Positions 36,447 through 44,163 of a stretch of DNA of 64,000 nucleotides are shown here, piece by piece. The number at the start of each line of letters is the position of its first letter. The first letter of the stretch is position 1. Below the pieces are notes generated by a model that worked only from the letters and a program-made list of their open reading frames with translations, had not been told where the DNA came from and did no database searches. Source of the stretch: Planococcus liqunii (GTDB lineage: Bacteria > Bacillota > Bacilli > Bacillales_A > Planococcaceae); contig NZ_CP129238.1 in assembly GCF_030413595.1 (NCBI RefSeq), forward strand, positions 2,976,001-3,040,000, given 5' to 3'. A program made the position numbers and the translations under genes.

Positions 36447-36677
36447 TTGACCGTGAAAAAAATCGAAGTGTTCAACAACGGCATTAGCAAAGACAACTTT
36501 ACCGAAGACCGTTTGATCAGCAATGGTATTCCTACAAGCGTAGCAAGTGGAAAACAATTTTCTATTAGCGTTGACTATGGCTTTTCCGGCCAGCTAAATA
36601 GCAGTCTTCCGCTTTATGCAATTATCACAATAACTGACAGTAAAAGAGACTACCTTTACCGAGCAGATTGGAAATGA
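36447..36677 (+). CDS. Short hypothetical frame, possible gene fragment
   Basis: A 76-codon frame from TTG 36447 encodes a beta-strand-rich sequence (VKKIEVFNNG..., QFSISVDYGFSGQ, LPLYAIITITDSK) and is followed by a good terminator. No ribosome site precedes the TTG, and the frame is open back to 36363, reading through a hydrophobic stretch (LAYAFLAFNYFL) without an ATG. It looks like the C-terminal relic of a longer protein, or a small gene with a non-standard start. No family recognised. Confidence 0.35.
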   Translation: MTVKKIEVFNNGISKDNFTEDRLISNGIPTSVASGKQFSISVDYGFSGQLNSSLPLYAIITITDSKRDYLYRADWK

Positions 36678-36690
36678 TTATTAACTGATA

Positions 36691-36725
36691 AAAAACCCAC
36701 AATCTTGCTCAGATTGTGGGTTTTT
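36691..36725. terminator. Bidirectional terminator between the short frame and galE
   Basis: A perfect 15-bp stem AAAAACCCACAATCT and its complement, loop TGCTC. It serves galE on the minus strand and the short frame on the plus strand. Confidence 0.92.
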
Positions 36726-36774
36726 TCTTACTTAAAAATCGTTAATTCTCTTTACTGTCAACGCCCGTTTATTT

Positions 36775-37788
36775 TTAAACTAAATAGCCATTAGGATTCT
36801 GTTCCTGCCATTTCCAAGAATCCGTACACATTTCCTCAATACCTCTTTCTGCAACCCATCCCAGTTCATTTCTTGCTTTTAATGGATCTGCATAACAAGC
36901 AGCAACATCTCCCGGTCTTCTATCAATTATTCGATAAGGTATTTGCTTGCCGCATGCCTCTTCAAATGCTGATACTATTTCAAGGACGCTATAGCCTGTT
37001 CCAGTCCCTAAGTTATACGCTTCTACACCGGTTGAAGACATCACTTTCTCTAATGCTTTTAAATGGCCAAGAGCAAGGTCCACTACGTGGATATAATCTC
37101 GCACACCGGTTCCATCCACTGTTGGATAATCATTGCCGAACACTTGCAGTTCTTTCAATTTGCCTACCGCCACTTGCGTGATATAAGGCATCAAGTTGTT
37201 CGGAATCCCATTAGGATCTTCGCCGATTGTCCCGCTTTTATGAGCACCGATCGGATTAAAATAGCGCAGTAACGCAATACTGAATGAATCGTCCATTACA
37301 AATAAATCTCTTAATATCTCTTCTACCATCAGTTTGGTCTTTCCATAAGGATTTGTTGCGCTAAGAGGGAAATCCTCAGAAATCGGCACCTGTTCAGGAA
37401 TTCCGTATACCGTTGCCGATGAACTGAACACAAGATTTTTCACGCCATATTCCTTCATGACATCACAGAGGATCAATGTACCCGTCACGTTATTATGGTA
37501 GTAATGGAGCGGCTTTGAAACAGATTCACCGACTGCTTTTAAGCCGGCAAAATGGATAACTGCCTCAATTACAGTGCTTTCAAATACCTTTTCGACACTT
37601 TTTCGATCCAGCAAATCCGCTTCATAAAACGAAAACTCTTTCCCCGTTAGTTCTTTTACTCTATGTAACGAATCCGGTTTACTATTCGCAAAATTATCAA
37701 GGACTACAATTTCATATCCGGCATTCAGCAGTTCCACACAAGTATGGCTGCCGATATAGCCTGCTCCTCCAGTAATTAATATCGCCAT
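36775..37788 (-). CDS. galE: UDP-glucose 4-epimerase
   Basis: The 337-aa protein interconverts UDP-glucose and UDP-galactose. [14 protein letters not shown] (residues 6-19) binds [11 protein letters not shown] and [10 protein letters not shown] give the Ser-Tyr-Lys catalytic set, and [18 protein letters not shown] is typical of GalE. A TATAAT sequence lies at 37829-37824 upstream. It stands alone between a short gene relic and the repeat-rich island, but functionally belongs with the two galU genes and the polysaccharide loci. Confidence 0.95.
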   Translation of the reverse strand: MAILITGGAGYIGSHTCVELLNAGYEIVVLDNFANSKPDSLHRVKELTGKEFSFYEADLLDRKSVEKVFESTVIEAVIHFAGLKAVGESVSKPLHYYHNNVTGTLILCDVMKEYGVKNLVFSSSATVYGIPEQVPISEDFPLSATNPYGKTKLMVEEILRDLFVMDDSFSIALLRYFNPIGAHKSGTIGEDPNGIPNNLMPYITQVAVGKLKELQVFGNDYPTVDGTGVRDYIHVVDLALGHLKALEKVMSSTGVEAYNLGTGTGYSVLEIVSAFEEACGKQIPYRIIDRRPGDVAACYADPLKARNELGWVAERGIEEMCTDSWKWQEQNPNGYLV

Positions 37789-37960
37789 TTGTACAAAGCA
37801 CTCCTATCTTTCTCTTTTCTTCCATTATACGTTAATTATGAATTCAACCATAGAAAATATTTCTTTTTAAATTCTAGTAGAGCTATAATATCAAATTTTC
37901 AACGCACAAACGTCGAACTGAGTTTCACGGTCCCCCTTTTTTCAATAACCCCCAAATTGT

Positions 37961-38093
37961 ACCTGTGCGCGAAACAGTTATGACTACTTGTTCTTCTCCA
38001 AGTAAATGCAAAAGGAATCCGTTCCATTACTGGTCTTTGCGGATTCCTCATGCAGGATTTCTGTATATCTTAAATTGTATTCGACACAGGGGC
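37961..38093. repeat. Inverted-repeat element copy 1 (MITE-like)
   Basis: It begins CCTGTGCGCGAAAC and ends TTCGACACAGGGGCG, imperfect terminal inverted repeats. Inside, AGGAATCCG (38013-38021) pairs with CGGATTCCT (38040-38048). It shares TTATGACTA, ATGCAAAA and ATGCA landmarks with the copies at 38184 and 41324, but its stem sequence is entirely different. No coding capacity. Confidence 0.6.
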
Positions 38094-38183
38094 GTGATTT
38101 AATGGCCTTTGAAAGGAAACTGCTGGTTGACGTGTTAGTCAACAGCCCCTTCTTCCAGCGGCTTTTCCAGCAGTTCCCATTTC

Positions 38184-38327
38184 GTCCCTGTGTGCGGAAC
38201 AATTATGGAAATTCTCCGACTCCCATAAACATGCAAAAACCGCAGCCGAAAACCGTTGCGGTTCCGGGCTGCGGCATTTTCTCTATGCAATTGGCGTGAA
38301 TAAGCGGAATCTTTCCGTACACAGGGG
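38184..38327. repeat. Inverted-repeat element copy 2 (MITE-like)
   Basis: The ends CCCTGTGTGCGG and CCGTACACAGGG are inverted repeats. The centre carries CCGCAGCC (38240-38247) and GGCTGCGG (38267-38274), a perfect stem with a nested AACCG/CGGTT hairpin. The 3' part (ATGCAATTG...GTGAATAAGCGGAATC) is nearly identical to that at 41324-41465. The upstream CAGTTCCCATTT is also shared with copy 3. Confidence 0.7.
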
Positions 38328-38413
38328 CGCGGCACTATTCAGATAATATGGCAATTTATTAAACAACTTACGTTTTATCAGAAATACTAAAGGTTTATTG
38401 ATCTTCCACTTAA

Positions 38414-39424
38414 TTAAAGACTATAAGGAATGATATGACCTCCTTCCTTAACTTGAGAAATGATTTCACTAGACATGTAGTCACTTATTTTTTTGTTATT
38501 CATATCTTTAAATTTTTCCAAAGTATATTGTAGAACAGAAATCTCTTCTGCACTAAACTTGGATAGATTCACATTACTTTTAGGTAAAATTCTATATTCA
38601 ACTTTCTCTTCACTATACTTCTCCAGTACTTCTATTGATGCTTGTGAGTACTTCAAAATTTCTTCATATGCTTTAGGAACTGTTCCAAATGGCAAATTCA
38701 TATAAACTTGACCGGACATTCCTCTTCCGTATTTCTTAAAAAATAAAGTATCCGTGTACCATAATAATTCCATTAATTTGATTCTATCTATTCGGGGAAT
38801 ACTTTGAGTAAAAAAAATTAACATGTTTTCCACTTTTTCTAAGTTTAATTGTGTGTATCCATTTTCTTGAGATGCCATTCTATAATCTACATATAATGAT
38901 TCAATAATTTCCTTATTAAAATATTTTACGGATTGAGTTTTAACTAATTCAACAAGATGGCTTCTAATTTCTAGATACTTTTCTTGAGTAAACTTCTCTT
39001 TATGTTTTTCTAAACTATCAAGAGCAACTTTGGGGTTCTCTTTAACCGTTCTTAATCTTTGATCATAAGTTTCGTCTTGAATAGATTTTTTTTCGTATCT
39101 TTGAATAGTTGTATCTCCCCATCCTAAAAGTTGAGCAAATTCCTTTTGAGATAATTTATATAATTTGCGTATATCTTTAATTTCTTGGGATGTGAGTAAT
39201 CTATTTTGTTTTCTATAACTATCTCTAGCTGCTAATAAGTTCCGACTAAGTATTTCTTTTGGAACAAAATCCTCATCTTCAATTTCGCAATGATAGTAAA
39301 TCTCTTCATATTCTACAGGGGTATCATTAACTAAAGCTTTAGTCTTCTCTTTCATTACACTTATTGGGTGACTATTATTGCAAAATGGACAGTTATAATT
39401 AATGACCTTTAAATTTTCTTCCAT
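38414..39424 (-). CDS. Antitoxin: YgiT/MqsA-type zinc finger + HTH + Panacea (DUF4065) domain
   Basis: The 336-aa protein starts with a short zinc-finger-like segment (C12-P-F-C15 and C46; one Cys of the usual four is missing). An MqsA-like helix-turn-helix follows (LSQKEFAQLLGWGDTTIQRYEK, split here over residues about 93-113). Residues about 190-336 resemble the Panacea domain, with RIDRIKLMELLWYTDTLFF and GRGMSGQVYMNLPFGTVPKA. Known Panacea proteins neutralise toxins by direct binding. The gene lies about 160 bases downstream of an MqsR-like toxin gene on the same strand. AAAGGATGA precedes the ATG. Domain order is seen directly; the partnership is inferred. Confidence 0.78.
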   Translation of the reverse strand: MEENLKVINYNCPFCNNSHPISVMKEKTKALVNDTPVEYEEIYYHCEIEDEDFVPKEILSRNLLAARDSYRKQNRLLTSQEIKDIRKLYKLSQKEFAQLLGWGDTTIQRYEKKSIQDETYDQRLRTVKENPKVALDSLEKHKEKFTQEKYLEIRSHLVELVKTQSVKYFNKEIIESLYVDYRMASQENGYTQLNLEKVENMLIFFTQSIPRIDRIKLMELLWYTDTLFFKKYGRGMSGQVYMNLPFGTVPKAYEEILKYSQASIEVLEKYSEEKVEYRILPKSNVNLSKFSAEEISVLQYTLEKFKDMNNKKISDYMSSEIISQVKEGGHIIPYSL

Positions 39425-39545
39425 TCTTTATCATCCTTTTTTTAAATTAATATAGCTATTATTTATAATTTATTCTTTAGAAAGAAGATTGTATTTGCAC
39501 AGGTATTCTAAATGATTAAATTTATATTTTTGCCTAGTGTTTTAA

Positions 39546-39578
39546 GGAGCGGTATATCGGACGACAATAAACCGCTCC
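39546..39578 (-). terminator. Weak hairpin between toxin and antitoxin genes
   Basis: GGAGCGGT pairs with ACCGCTCC across a 17-base loop, just after the toxin stop. The following minus-strand sequence is only TTAAAAC, so termination would be partial. It could adjust the toxin/antitoxin mRNA ratio. Confidence 0.4.
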
Positions 39579-39586
39579 CACAGAAC

Positions 39587-39988
39587 TCATCCAGAATAAG
39601 GTTTATTTGAAACTGGTTCTTTGGAGAAATGAAACGACATACAAAAAATTTGTTTGTTCGCTTCATCTCTTATTTTAAATTTAATATAAACGCTTTTACC
39701 CTTAATTTTCTTCTCGAAAATCCAAAAGGGCGGAGTATGTCTTCTATTTAAATCTGTAACTGTTTTCCAATAGTCTCCGACTCTCAATTCTATTAATTCA
39801 CAAATCACGTCTTCTTCATCATAATCTAATGCCAGGAGCGTGTTCATGTTTGTAAAAGGATCGAGCGGATCTTCATCCCTCCTTCTTCGTTGAAAATTGA
39901 ATTGACAATCCGGTGCCGACAAAACCCTCCTAACTTTTTCGAAATGTTCTTCAACTGCTTCTTTACTTTCCGTCCATTCGTCTTTCAC
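39587..39988 (-). CDS. MqsR-like toxin of a type II toxin-antitoxin system
   Basis: The 133-aa product ends with a RelE/MqsR-type beta-sheet: DVICELIELRVGDYWKTVTD, FWIFEKKIKGKSVYIKFKIR and QIFCMSFHFSKEP resemble the Y-K-S...YLKI...VSF pattern of MqsR-family mRNA interferases. The N-terminal 45 residues are Arg/Glu-rich. It starts at GTG 39988 after AAAGGAAG. As in mqsRA loci, the toxin gene precedes the antitoxin gene. A promoter (TTTAAA-N16-TATAAT, 40046-40019) and a 16-bp palindrome lie upstream. Activity is inferred from fold-level similarity only. Confidence 0.65.
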   Translation of the reverse strand: MKDEWTESKEAVEEHFEKVRRVLSAPDCQFNFQRRRRDEDPLDPFTNMNTLLALDYDEEDVICELIELRVGDYWKTVTDLNRRHTPPFWIFEKKIKGKSVYIKFKIRDEANKQIFCMSFHFSKEPVSNKPYSG

Positions 39989-40018
39989 TAGGCCACTTCC
40001 TTTACAATTTTCACTTTC

Positions 40019-40066
40019 ATTATAACATCAATTGATTGTTTTTAAATACTAATTAATCGATTAATT
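40019..40066 (-). promoter_or_regulatory. Promoter and palindromic operator of the toxin-antitoxin operon
   Basis: On the minus strand TTTAAA (40046-40041), a 16-base spacer and TATAAT (40024-40019) form a promoter starting near 40012. Four bases upstream lies a perfect 16-bp palindrome AATTAATCGATTAATT (40051-40066), a likely binding site for the HTH of the antitoxin. Identification as an autoregulatory operator is inference. Confidence 0.6.
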
Positions 40067-40410
40067 GTTTATCATACTATTATTAATTGTTATTGACGGC
40101 TAATTTTGACTAGAAATTGACGGTTCTTTTTGTCCCAAACCTACGGTTTCTTTGTCCGGAAAATAGAGAAAAACGAGGGGGAACTAAGCCAGTTTGAGTA
40201 TTGCGGAACGAAAAAGCCACTTGTGTGGAGATTTGAGCCACTAATTGCGGAGAATCAGGCCGTTAAATGCATAGAAGAGAGCCACCGGTTAAAACTCCGA
40301 CGTGGCTCTCTTCTTTTATATGGTTAACGAGGAGCGACTAAGCTATGTCGTAGTCTTTCAAAAGAGCATGGATTTATCACAGGGGCAGACTACTATGGGA
40401 GGAAAGATAG
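40067..40410. other. Left end of the IS21-type remnant, no intact gene
   Basis: About 340 bases upstream of istB. It contains TTTTTGTCCC and TTTGTCCGG motifs like those at the right end, and a 12-bp hairpin (40271-40312), but no istA transposase. The istA gene has apparently been lost. Confidence 0.4.
40271..40312 (+). terminator. Terminator-like hairpin in the IS remnant
   Basis: A perfect 12-bp stem GAAGAGAGCCAC/GTGGCTCTCTTC is followed by TTTTATA on the plus strand. Confidence 0.7.
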
Positions 40411-41155
40411 ATGACCATTGAATCAACGATTACCAAGCTAAACGAAATGCGCCTGAGCGCGATAGCCGACATGTATTATAACCAAATGAATGACCCTCAA
40501 TACCGGGAGCTGTCTTTCGAAGATCGCTTCAATTTATTGATTGACAGTGAGTACATCCGCCGGAAGAACAACAAATTGGATTGGCTGATCCGTACAGCGA
40601 ATTTGCGTATGCCAGACGCTTGCATCGAAGACATCCACTACTACGAAGACCGCAAGCTGGATCGCACCATGATTTTGCGTTTAGCCAGCTGCAATTACAT
40701 CGGTGAAAAACAGAACGTCATCCTGAAAGGGGCCATCTGGAAACGGGAAATCCTACTTGGCATGCGCGTTTGGCGTCAGTGCTTGCCGAAACGGCTATAC
40801 GGCCAAATATATGCGCTTGCCGGAATTACTGGATGAGTTGGCCTTGGCTCGATTAAATGGGACGTACCAAAAGATCATGAAAGCTTACCGAAAGGTAAAC
40901 TTATTAATTTTAGACGAGTGGTTGCTTGTTTCCTTGACCGAACATGAAGCGCGAGATGTACTGGAAATCGTCGAATCGAGATACCAGAACGCCTCCACCA
41001 TTTTCTGTTCGCAGTTTGAACCGAGCGGTTGGTATGAACAGATCGGGGAAGCGACGCTCGCCGATGCCATCCTCGATGGGGTCATCCATAGTTCGCATTC
41101 CATTTTCATTGATGGTAAGATTTCCATGCGGGAAAGACTCGGGATTCAGTCATAA
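40411..41155 (+). pseudogene. istB: Frameshifted istB (IS21-family transposition helper ATPase)
   Basis: The N-terminal part (MTIESTITKLNEMRLSAIAD, ELSFEDRFNLLIDSEYIRRK) and, in a second frame, SGNGKSYLACAFGVSACR, LLILDEWLLVSL and STIFCSQFEPSGWYEQIGEA are clearly IstB. The two halves are joined by a one-base shift inside the Walker A region near 40732-40745, so the ATPase cannot be made without frameshifting. GGGAGGAAAG precedes the ATG. The istA transposase is absent. The element is therefore dead unless helped in trans. Confidence 0.88.
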
Positions 41156-41194
41156 GAATAAGAAGCCGCCCGCAGGCGGCTTCTTATTCTTATG
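41151..41194 (+). terminator. 20-bp perfect hairpin at the end of istB
   Basis: CATAAGAATAAGAAGCCGCC and its exact complement flank a CGCA loop; the left arm overlaps the istB stop codon. T-rich right arm, so probably an intrinsic terminator in the element. Confidence 0.8.
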
Positions 41195-41323
41195 ACTGGT
41201 TCTGAGATGTCCGAAGTGGTTCTCATTTTTGTCCGAGGTGGTTCTATTCTATGACACGAGTGGTTCTCGAGCTTGTCCTTCTTCAGTCGCTCTTCCTTGC
41301 AGTTCCCATTTCCTTTCCACTTC

Positions 41324-41465
41324 GTCCCTGTGTACGGCTCATTTATGACTATTTCCTTTTGGCTTTAAATATGCAAAAACCGCAGCCGGAATCTGCTGCG
41401 GTTCGTGGGTGCGGTTTTTCTCTATGCAATTGCTGTGAATAAGCGGAATCTTTTCTTACACAGGG
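41324..41465. repeat. Inverted-repeat element copy 3 (MITE-like)
   Basis: It starts GTCCCTGTGTACGG and ends CTTACACAGGGG. Inside, AAAAACCGCA can pair with TGCGGTTTTT, and AACCGCAGC with GCTGCGGTT. The 3' half matches copy 2 closely. Confidence 0.7.
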
Positions 41466-41609
41466 GAGCGATTTTAAAATGCGGCATTTTCTTCATGCAA
41501 TTGTTGTGAATAAGCGGAATCTTTTCTTACACAGGGGAGCGATTTTAAAATGCGGCATTTTCTTCATGCAATTGTTGTGAATAAGCGGAATCTTTCCGTA
41601 CACAGGGAC
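41460..41609. repeat. 71-bp tandem repeat extending element copy 3
   Basis: The unit ACAGGGGAGCGATTTTAAAA ... TCTTTTCTTAC occurs at 41460-41530 and again from 41531, with the second copy ending in CCGTACACAGGGAC (41596-41609), the canonical element end. The first unit is nearly identical to the second, indicating recent duplication of the element's 3' half. Confidence 0.8.
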
Positions 41610-41774
41610 GCGAGTTTTTCTGATCGGTTTTTTTCCTTCTTCCTGTAATTTCGGAAAAACTGCTGTTGTAATAAAGTGTGTTTTTCCATTTCCCCAATCA
41701 CCGCTTAGCAGCAAAGAATAGTCAGTGTTGGAACGATTTATATAATCCATAATCATAGACAAGTACTTATCCAT
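41493..41774 (-). pseudogene. Truncated P-loop NTPase (KAP-like), cut by repeat element
   Basis: Only the first ~53 codons of a P-loop NTPase remain: an AAAGGGGA site and ATG 41774, a helix, then YSLLLSGDWGNGKTHFITTA carrying the Walker A motif. The GxWGxGKT form resembles KAP-family NTPases. At about 41610 the frame runs into the inverted-repeat element and encodes meaningless sequence to a stop at 41493. Sensor and Walker B regions are missing. KAP NTPases can occur in defence systems, but nothing here shows such a role. Confidence 0.6.
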
Positions 41775-41983
41775 AGCTTCCCCTTTAATTAAAGTTTATT
41801 TTGTTCATAGAGATTGGCCAAATTCTTGGAAAGTCAGTTTTTAAATAAAAATCAAAAAACATTTTTCTGAACGTTCTATTTAGAAGAGTTGACATTTTAA
41901 TTATAAAGTAAGTATTTCATATCCTCTCCAAATAAAAAAAGAGTTTTCAAAGTATATATTACTAATTGTTAACATCAAAATAA

Positions 41984-42865
41984 TTATTCACCTTTTATAT
42001 ATGACTCTTTCAACTTCTTCTCAAACAACTCCAACAACTGATCTCGCAACTCCGGACGCTTCAATGCAAACTCAATCGTTGTCTCGATAAATCCGTATTT
42101 CTCTCCCACATCAAAACGCCGACCTTCAAACTCATAAGCATAAACTGGTTGAACTTCATTCAGCTTCTGGATGGCATCGGTCAGTTGGATTTCTCCACCT
42201 GCTCCATACTGGTGTTCCCCTAAGAAATCAAAAATTTCAGGAGTTAAGATGTAGCGGCCCATGATGGCGTAATTCGATGGTGCTGTACCGGCTGCCGGCT
42301 TTTCAACAAAGCGGTTAACACCGATCAGTTTGCCCTCTACAGAAATCGGATCAATAATTCCATAACGATTCGTATCTTTAGATGCCACTTGCTGTACGCC
42401 AATCACGCTATTCCCGGTCTGATTATACTGGTTCATCAATTGAGCCAAGCAAGGTTCTTGATTCTCTACAATATCATCACCTAATAAGACAGCAAAGGGC
42501 TCATCTCCAATAAATTTGCGTGCAGACCAAATGGCATGCCCTAAACCAAGCGGCTGTTTTTGCCGGATATAGTGAATTTCAACTTTAGATGTCTGCAGAA
42601 CAGAATCCAGCATATCTACTTTCCCTTTTTCACGCAGCGTGGCTTCCAATTCAAACGCGTGATCAAAATGGTCTTCAATCGCTCTTTTGCCTTTACCAGT
42701 TACAATAATGATATCTTCAATACCAGAAGCAATTGCTTCTTCTACGATATATTGAATGGTTGGTTTATCTACAATCGGAAGCATTTCTTTCGGCATGGCT
42801 TTAGTCGCTGGAAGGAAACGCGTTCCAAGACCTGCAGCCGGGATAATCGCTTTTTTAACTTGCAT
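41984..42865 (-). CDS. galU: UTP-glucose-1-phosphate uridylyltransferase, copy 2
   Basis: This 293-aa protein has the same motifs as copy 1 ([39 protein letters not shown]) and is about 90% identical to it by eye. ATG 42865 follows GAAGGTGA. Codon use is more AT-rich than that of copy 1, so protein similarity is higher than DNA similarity. It lies at the downstream end of locus 2, separated from the epimerase gene by a terminator, so it is probably transcribed from its own promoter. Confidence 0.95.
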   Translation of the reverse strand: MQVKKAIIPAAGLGTRFLPATKAMPKEMLPIVDKPTIQYIVEEAIASGIEDIIIVTGKGKRAIEDHFDHAFELEATLREKGKVDMLDSVLQTSKVEIHYIRQKQPLGLGHAIWSARKFIGDEPFAVLLGDDIVENQEPCLAQLMNQYNQTGNSVIGVQQVASKDTNRYGIIDPISVEGKLIGVNRFVEKPAAGTAPSNYAIMGRYILTPEIFDFLGEHQYGAGGEIQLTDAIQKLNEVQPVYAYEFEGRRFDVGEKYGFIETTIEFALKRPELRDQLLELFEKKLKESYIKGE

Positions 42866-43062
42866 TCTTTTCACCTTCTCATGTTATTTGTAATTACATA
42901 ATAGCTATTTACGAATCATTTCATTTATAAATTAAATTAATAATCTTATATGAACTGTAAAAATCATACCATATTTTTGACAATAAATATATATAAAGTT
43001 CTTTTATTTTACAAATTATAGCACTTTATCGGTTCATATGTTTGATATGATAAAACTTGCAT

Positions 43063-43104
43063 AAAAAAGCCCTCTCCTTGAAAATCTTCAAGAAGAGAGC
43101 TGTT
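43063..43104 (-). terminator. Terminator of polysaccharide locus 2
   Basis: AAAGCCCTCTCCTTGAA pairs with TTCAAGAAGAGAGCTGTTT with minor mismatches, loop AATC; GGGCTTTTTTAT follows on the minus strand. It lies just after the UDP-glucuronate epimerase gene, the last gene of the locus. Confidence 0.85.
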
Positions 43105-43131
43105 TCTAAAATTTTATTTTATATGGCCATA

Positions 43132-44163
43132 TCACATTACTTTATAATAATCACAGTACCAATCAACAAACTGCTGCAGTCCTTCTTCAATAGAAGTTTT
43201 AGGCTTAAATCCAACAGCCTTTTCTAACAAAGCGGTAGATGCAAATGTTGCTGGAACATCACCAGGCTTGATCGGTTCAAATTTCTTTTTAAATTCAGCT
43301 TTCTTGCCTAATGTATTACTTAAGCACTTTTCAAGCGTCTCAATAAATACCATTAGTTTTTCCGGATTGCTATTGCCAATATTGAAGATTCTATGCGGAA
43401 CCTGATCTTCTTCAATAGAAGGATTAGACAATAGTCTTTCAATGCCTTCCACAATATCATCTACATAAGTAAAATCACGATAAAGATCTTTTTCGAAATC
43501 ACCATTATTGAAAATTTTAATCTCTTCATCTCCAAAAAACTTATTAGTAAATCCAAAATACGCCATATCCGGTCGCCCCATTGGACCATAAACAGTGAAG
43601 AAGCGGAGTCCCGTAGCCGGAATTTTATATAGATGACTATATGTATGAGCCATTAACTCATTAGACTTTTTAGTTGAGGCATATAGAGAAACCGGATTAT
43701 CGACAAAATCGGTTTCTTCAAATGGAACCTTTTTATTGGCGCCGTATACGGAGCTCGAAGATGCATAAAGTAAATGATCAACCGGATGGAATCGGCAAGC
43801 TTCCAGAATGTTATAGAAACCAATAATATTACTTTGAATATAAACATCCGGATTTTCTATAGAGTAGCGAACACCTGCCTGGGCAGCCAGATTTACAACA
43901 ATATTAGGCTTGTATTCTACAAAAAGATTATCAATCAATTGTTTATCTGAAATATCACCTTTTATAAAAGTGAAATTTCCAAAAGGCTCTAATTGCTTTA
44001 AGCGTTCATGTTTAAGGTTAACATCATAATAATCGTTTAAATTATCAATACCGATGACTTTGCAACCCTGGTTTAAAAGCTTTTTAGAAAGATAATATCC
44101 GATGAATCCAGCTGCACCAGTAACTAAATAAATCTTACCAGGATTTAGAAGATTGTACTGCAA
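43132..44163 (-). CDS. UDP-glucuronate 4-epimerase (CapI/GalE-like SDR)
   Basis: The 343-aa extended SDR has VTGAAGFIGYYLS (about 14-26), ASSSSVYGANKKVPF, and YASTKKSNELMAHTYSHLYK with the Tyr-x3-Lys pair, followed by TGLRFFTVYGPMGRPDMAYF, the signature of the CapI/WbpP-like UDP-uronate epimerase group. With the Ugd gene just upstream (29-base overlap) it should convert UDP-GlcA to UDP-GalA. Start is probably TTG 44163 after AAGGAG. It is the last gene of locus 2. Confidence 0.87.
   Translation of the reverse strand: MQYNLLNPGKIYLVTGAAGFIGYYLSKKLLNQGCKVIGIDNLNDYYDVNLKHERLKQLEPFGNFTFIKGDISDKQLIDNLFVEYKPNIVVNLAAQAGVRYSIENPDVYIQSNIIGFYNILEACRFHPVDHLLYASSSSVYGANKKVPFEETDFVDNPVSLYASTKKSNELMAHTYSHLYKIPATGLRFFTVYGPMGRPDMAYFGFTNKFFGDEEIKIFNNGDFEKDLYRDFTYVDDIVEGIERLLSNPSIEEDQVPHRIFNIGNSNPEKLMVFIETLEKCLSNTLGKKAEFKKKFEPIKPGDVPATFASTALLEKAVGFKPKTSIEEGLQQFVDWYCDYYKVM

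Larger units (their letters stand above)
40067..41280 (+). mobile_element. Degenerate IS21-family element
   Basis: An istB pseudogene is flanked on the right by three subterminal repeats of the form GTCCGAAGTGGTTCT, GTCCGAGGTGGTTCT and GACACGAGTGGTTCT (41209-41274), typical of the multiple end repeats of IS21 elements. Exact left and right ends and target duplication could not be fixed by eye. Confidence 0.6.

Noticed and set aside
40130..40327. 65-codon frame at the left end of the IS21 remnant
   Set aside because: No ribosome site or IstA similarity; it covers the end repeats and a terminator-like hairpin.
41324..41609. Possible CRISPR-like array because of repeated blocks
   Set aside because: The repeats are 71-142 bp, adjacent without unique spacers of constant length, and have transposon-like inverted ends; no cas genes are nearby.
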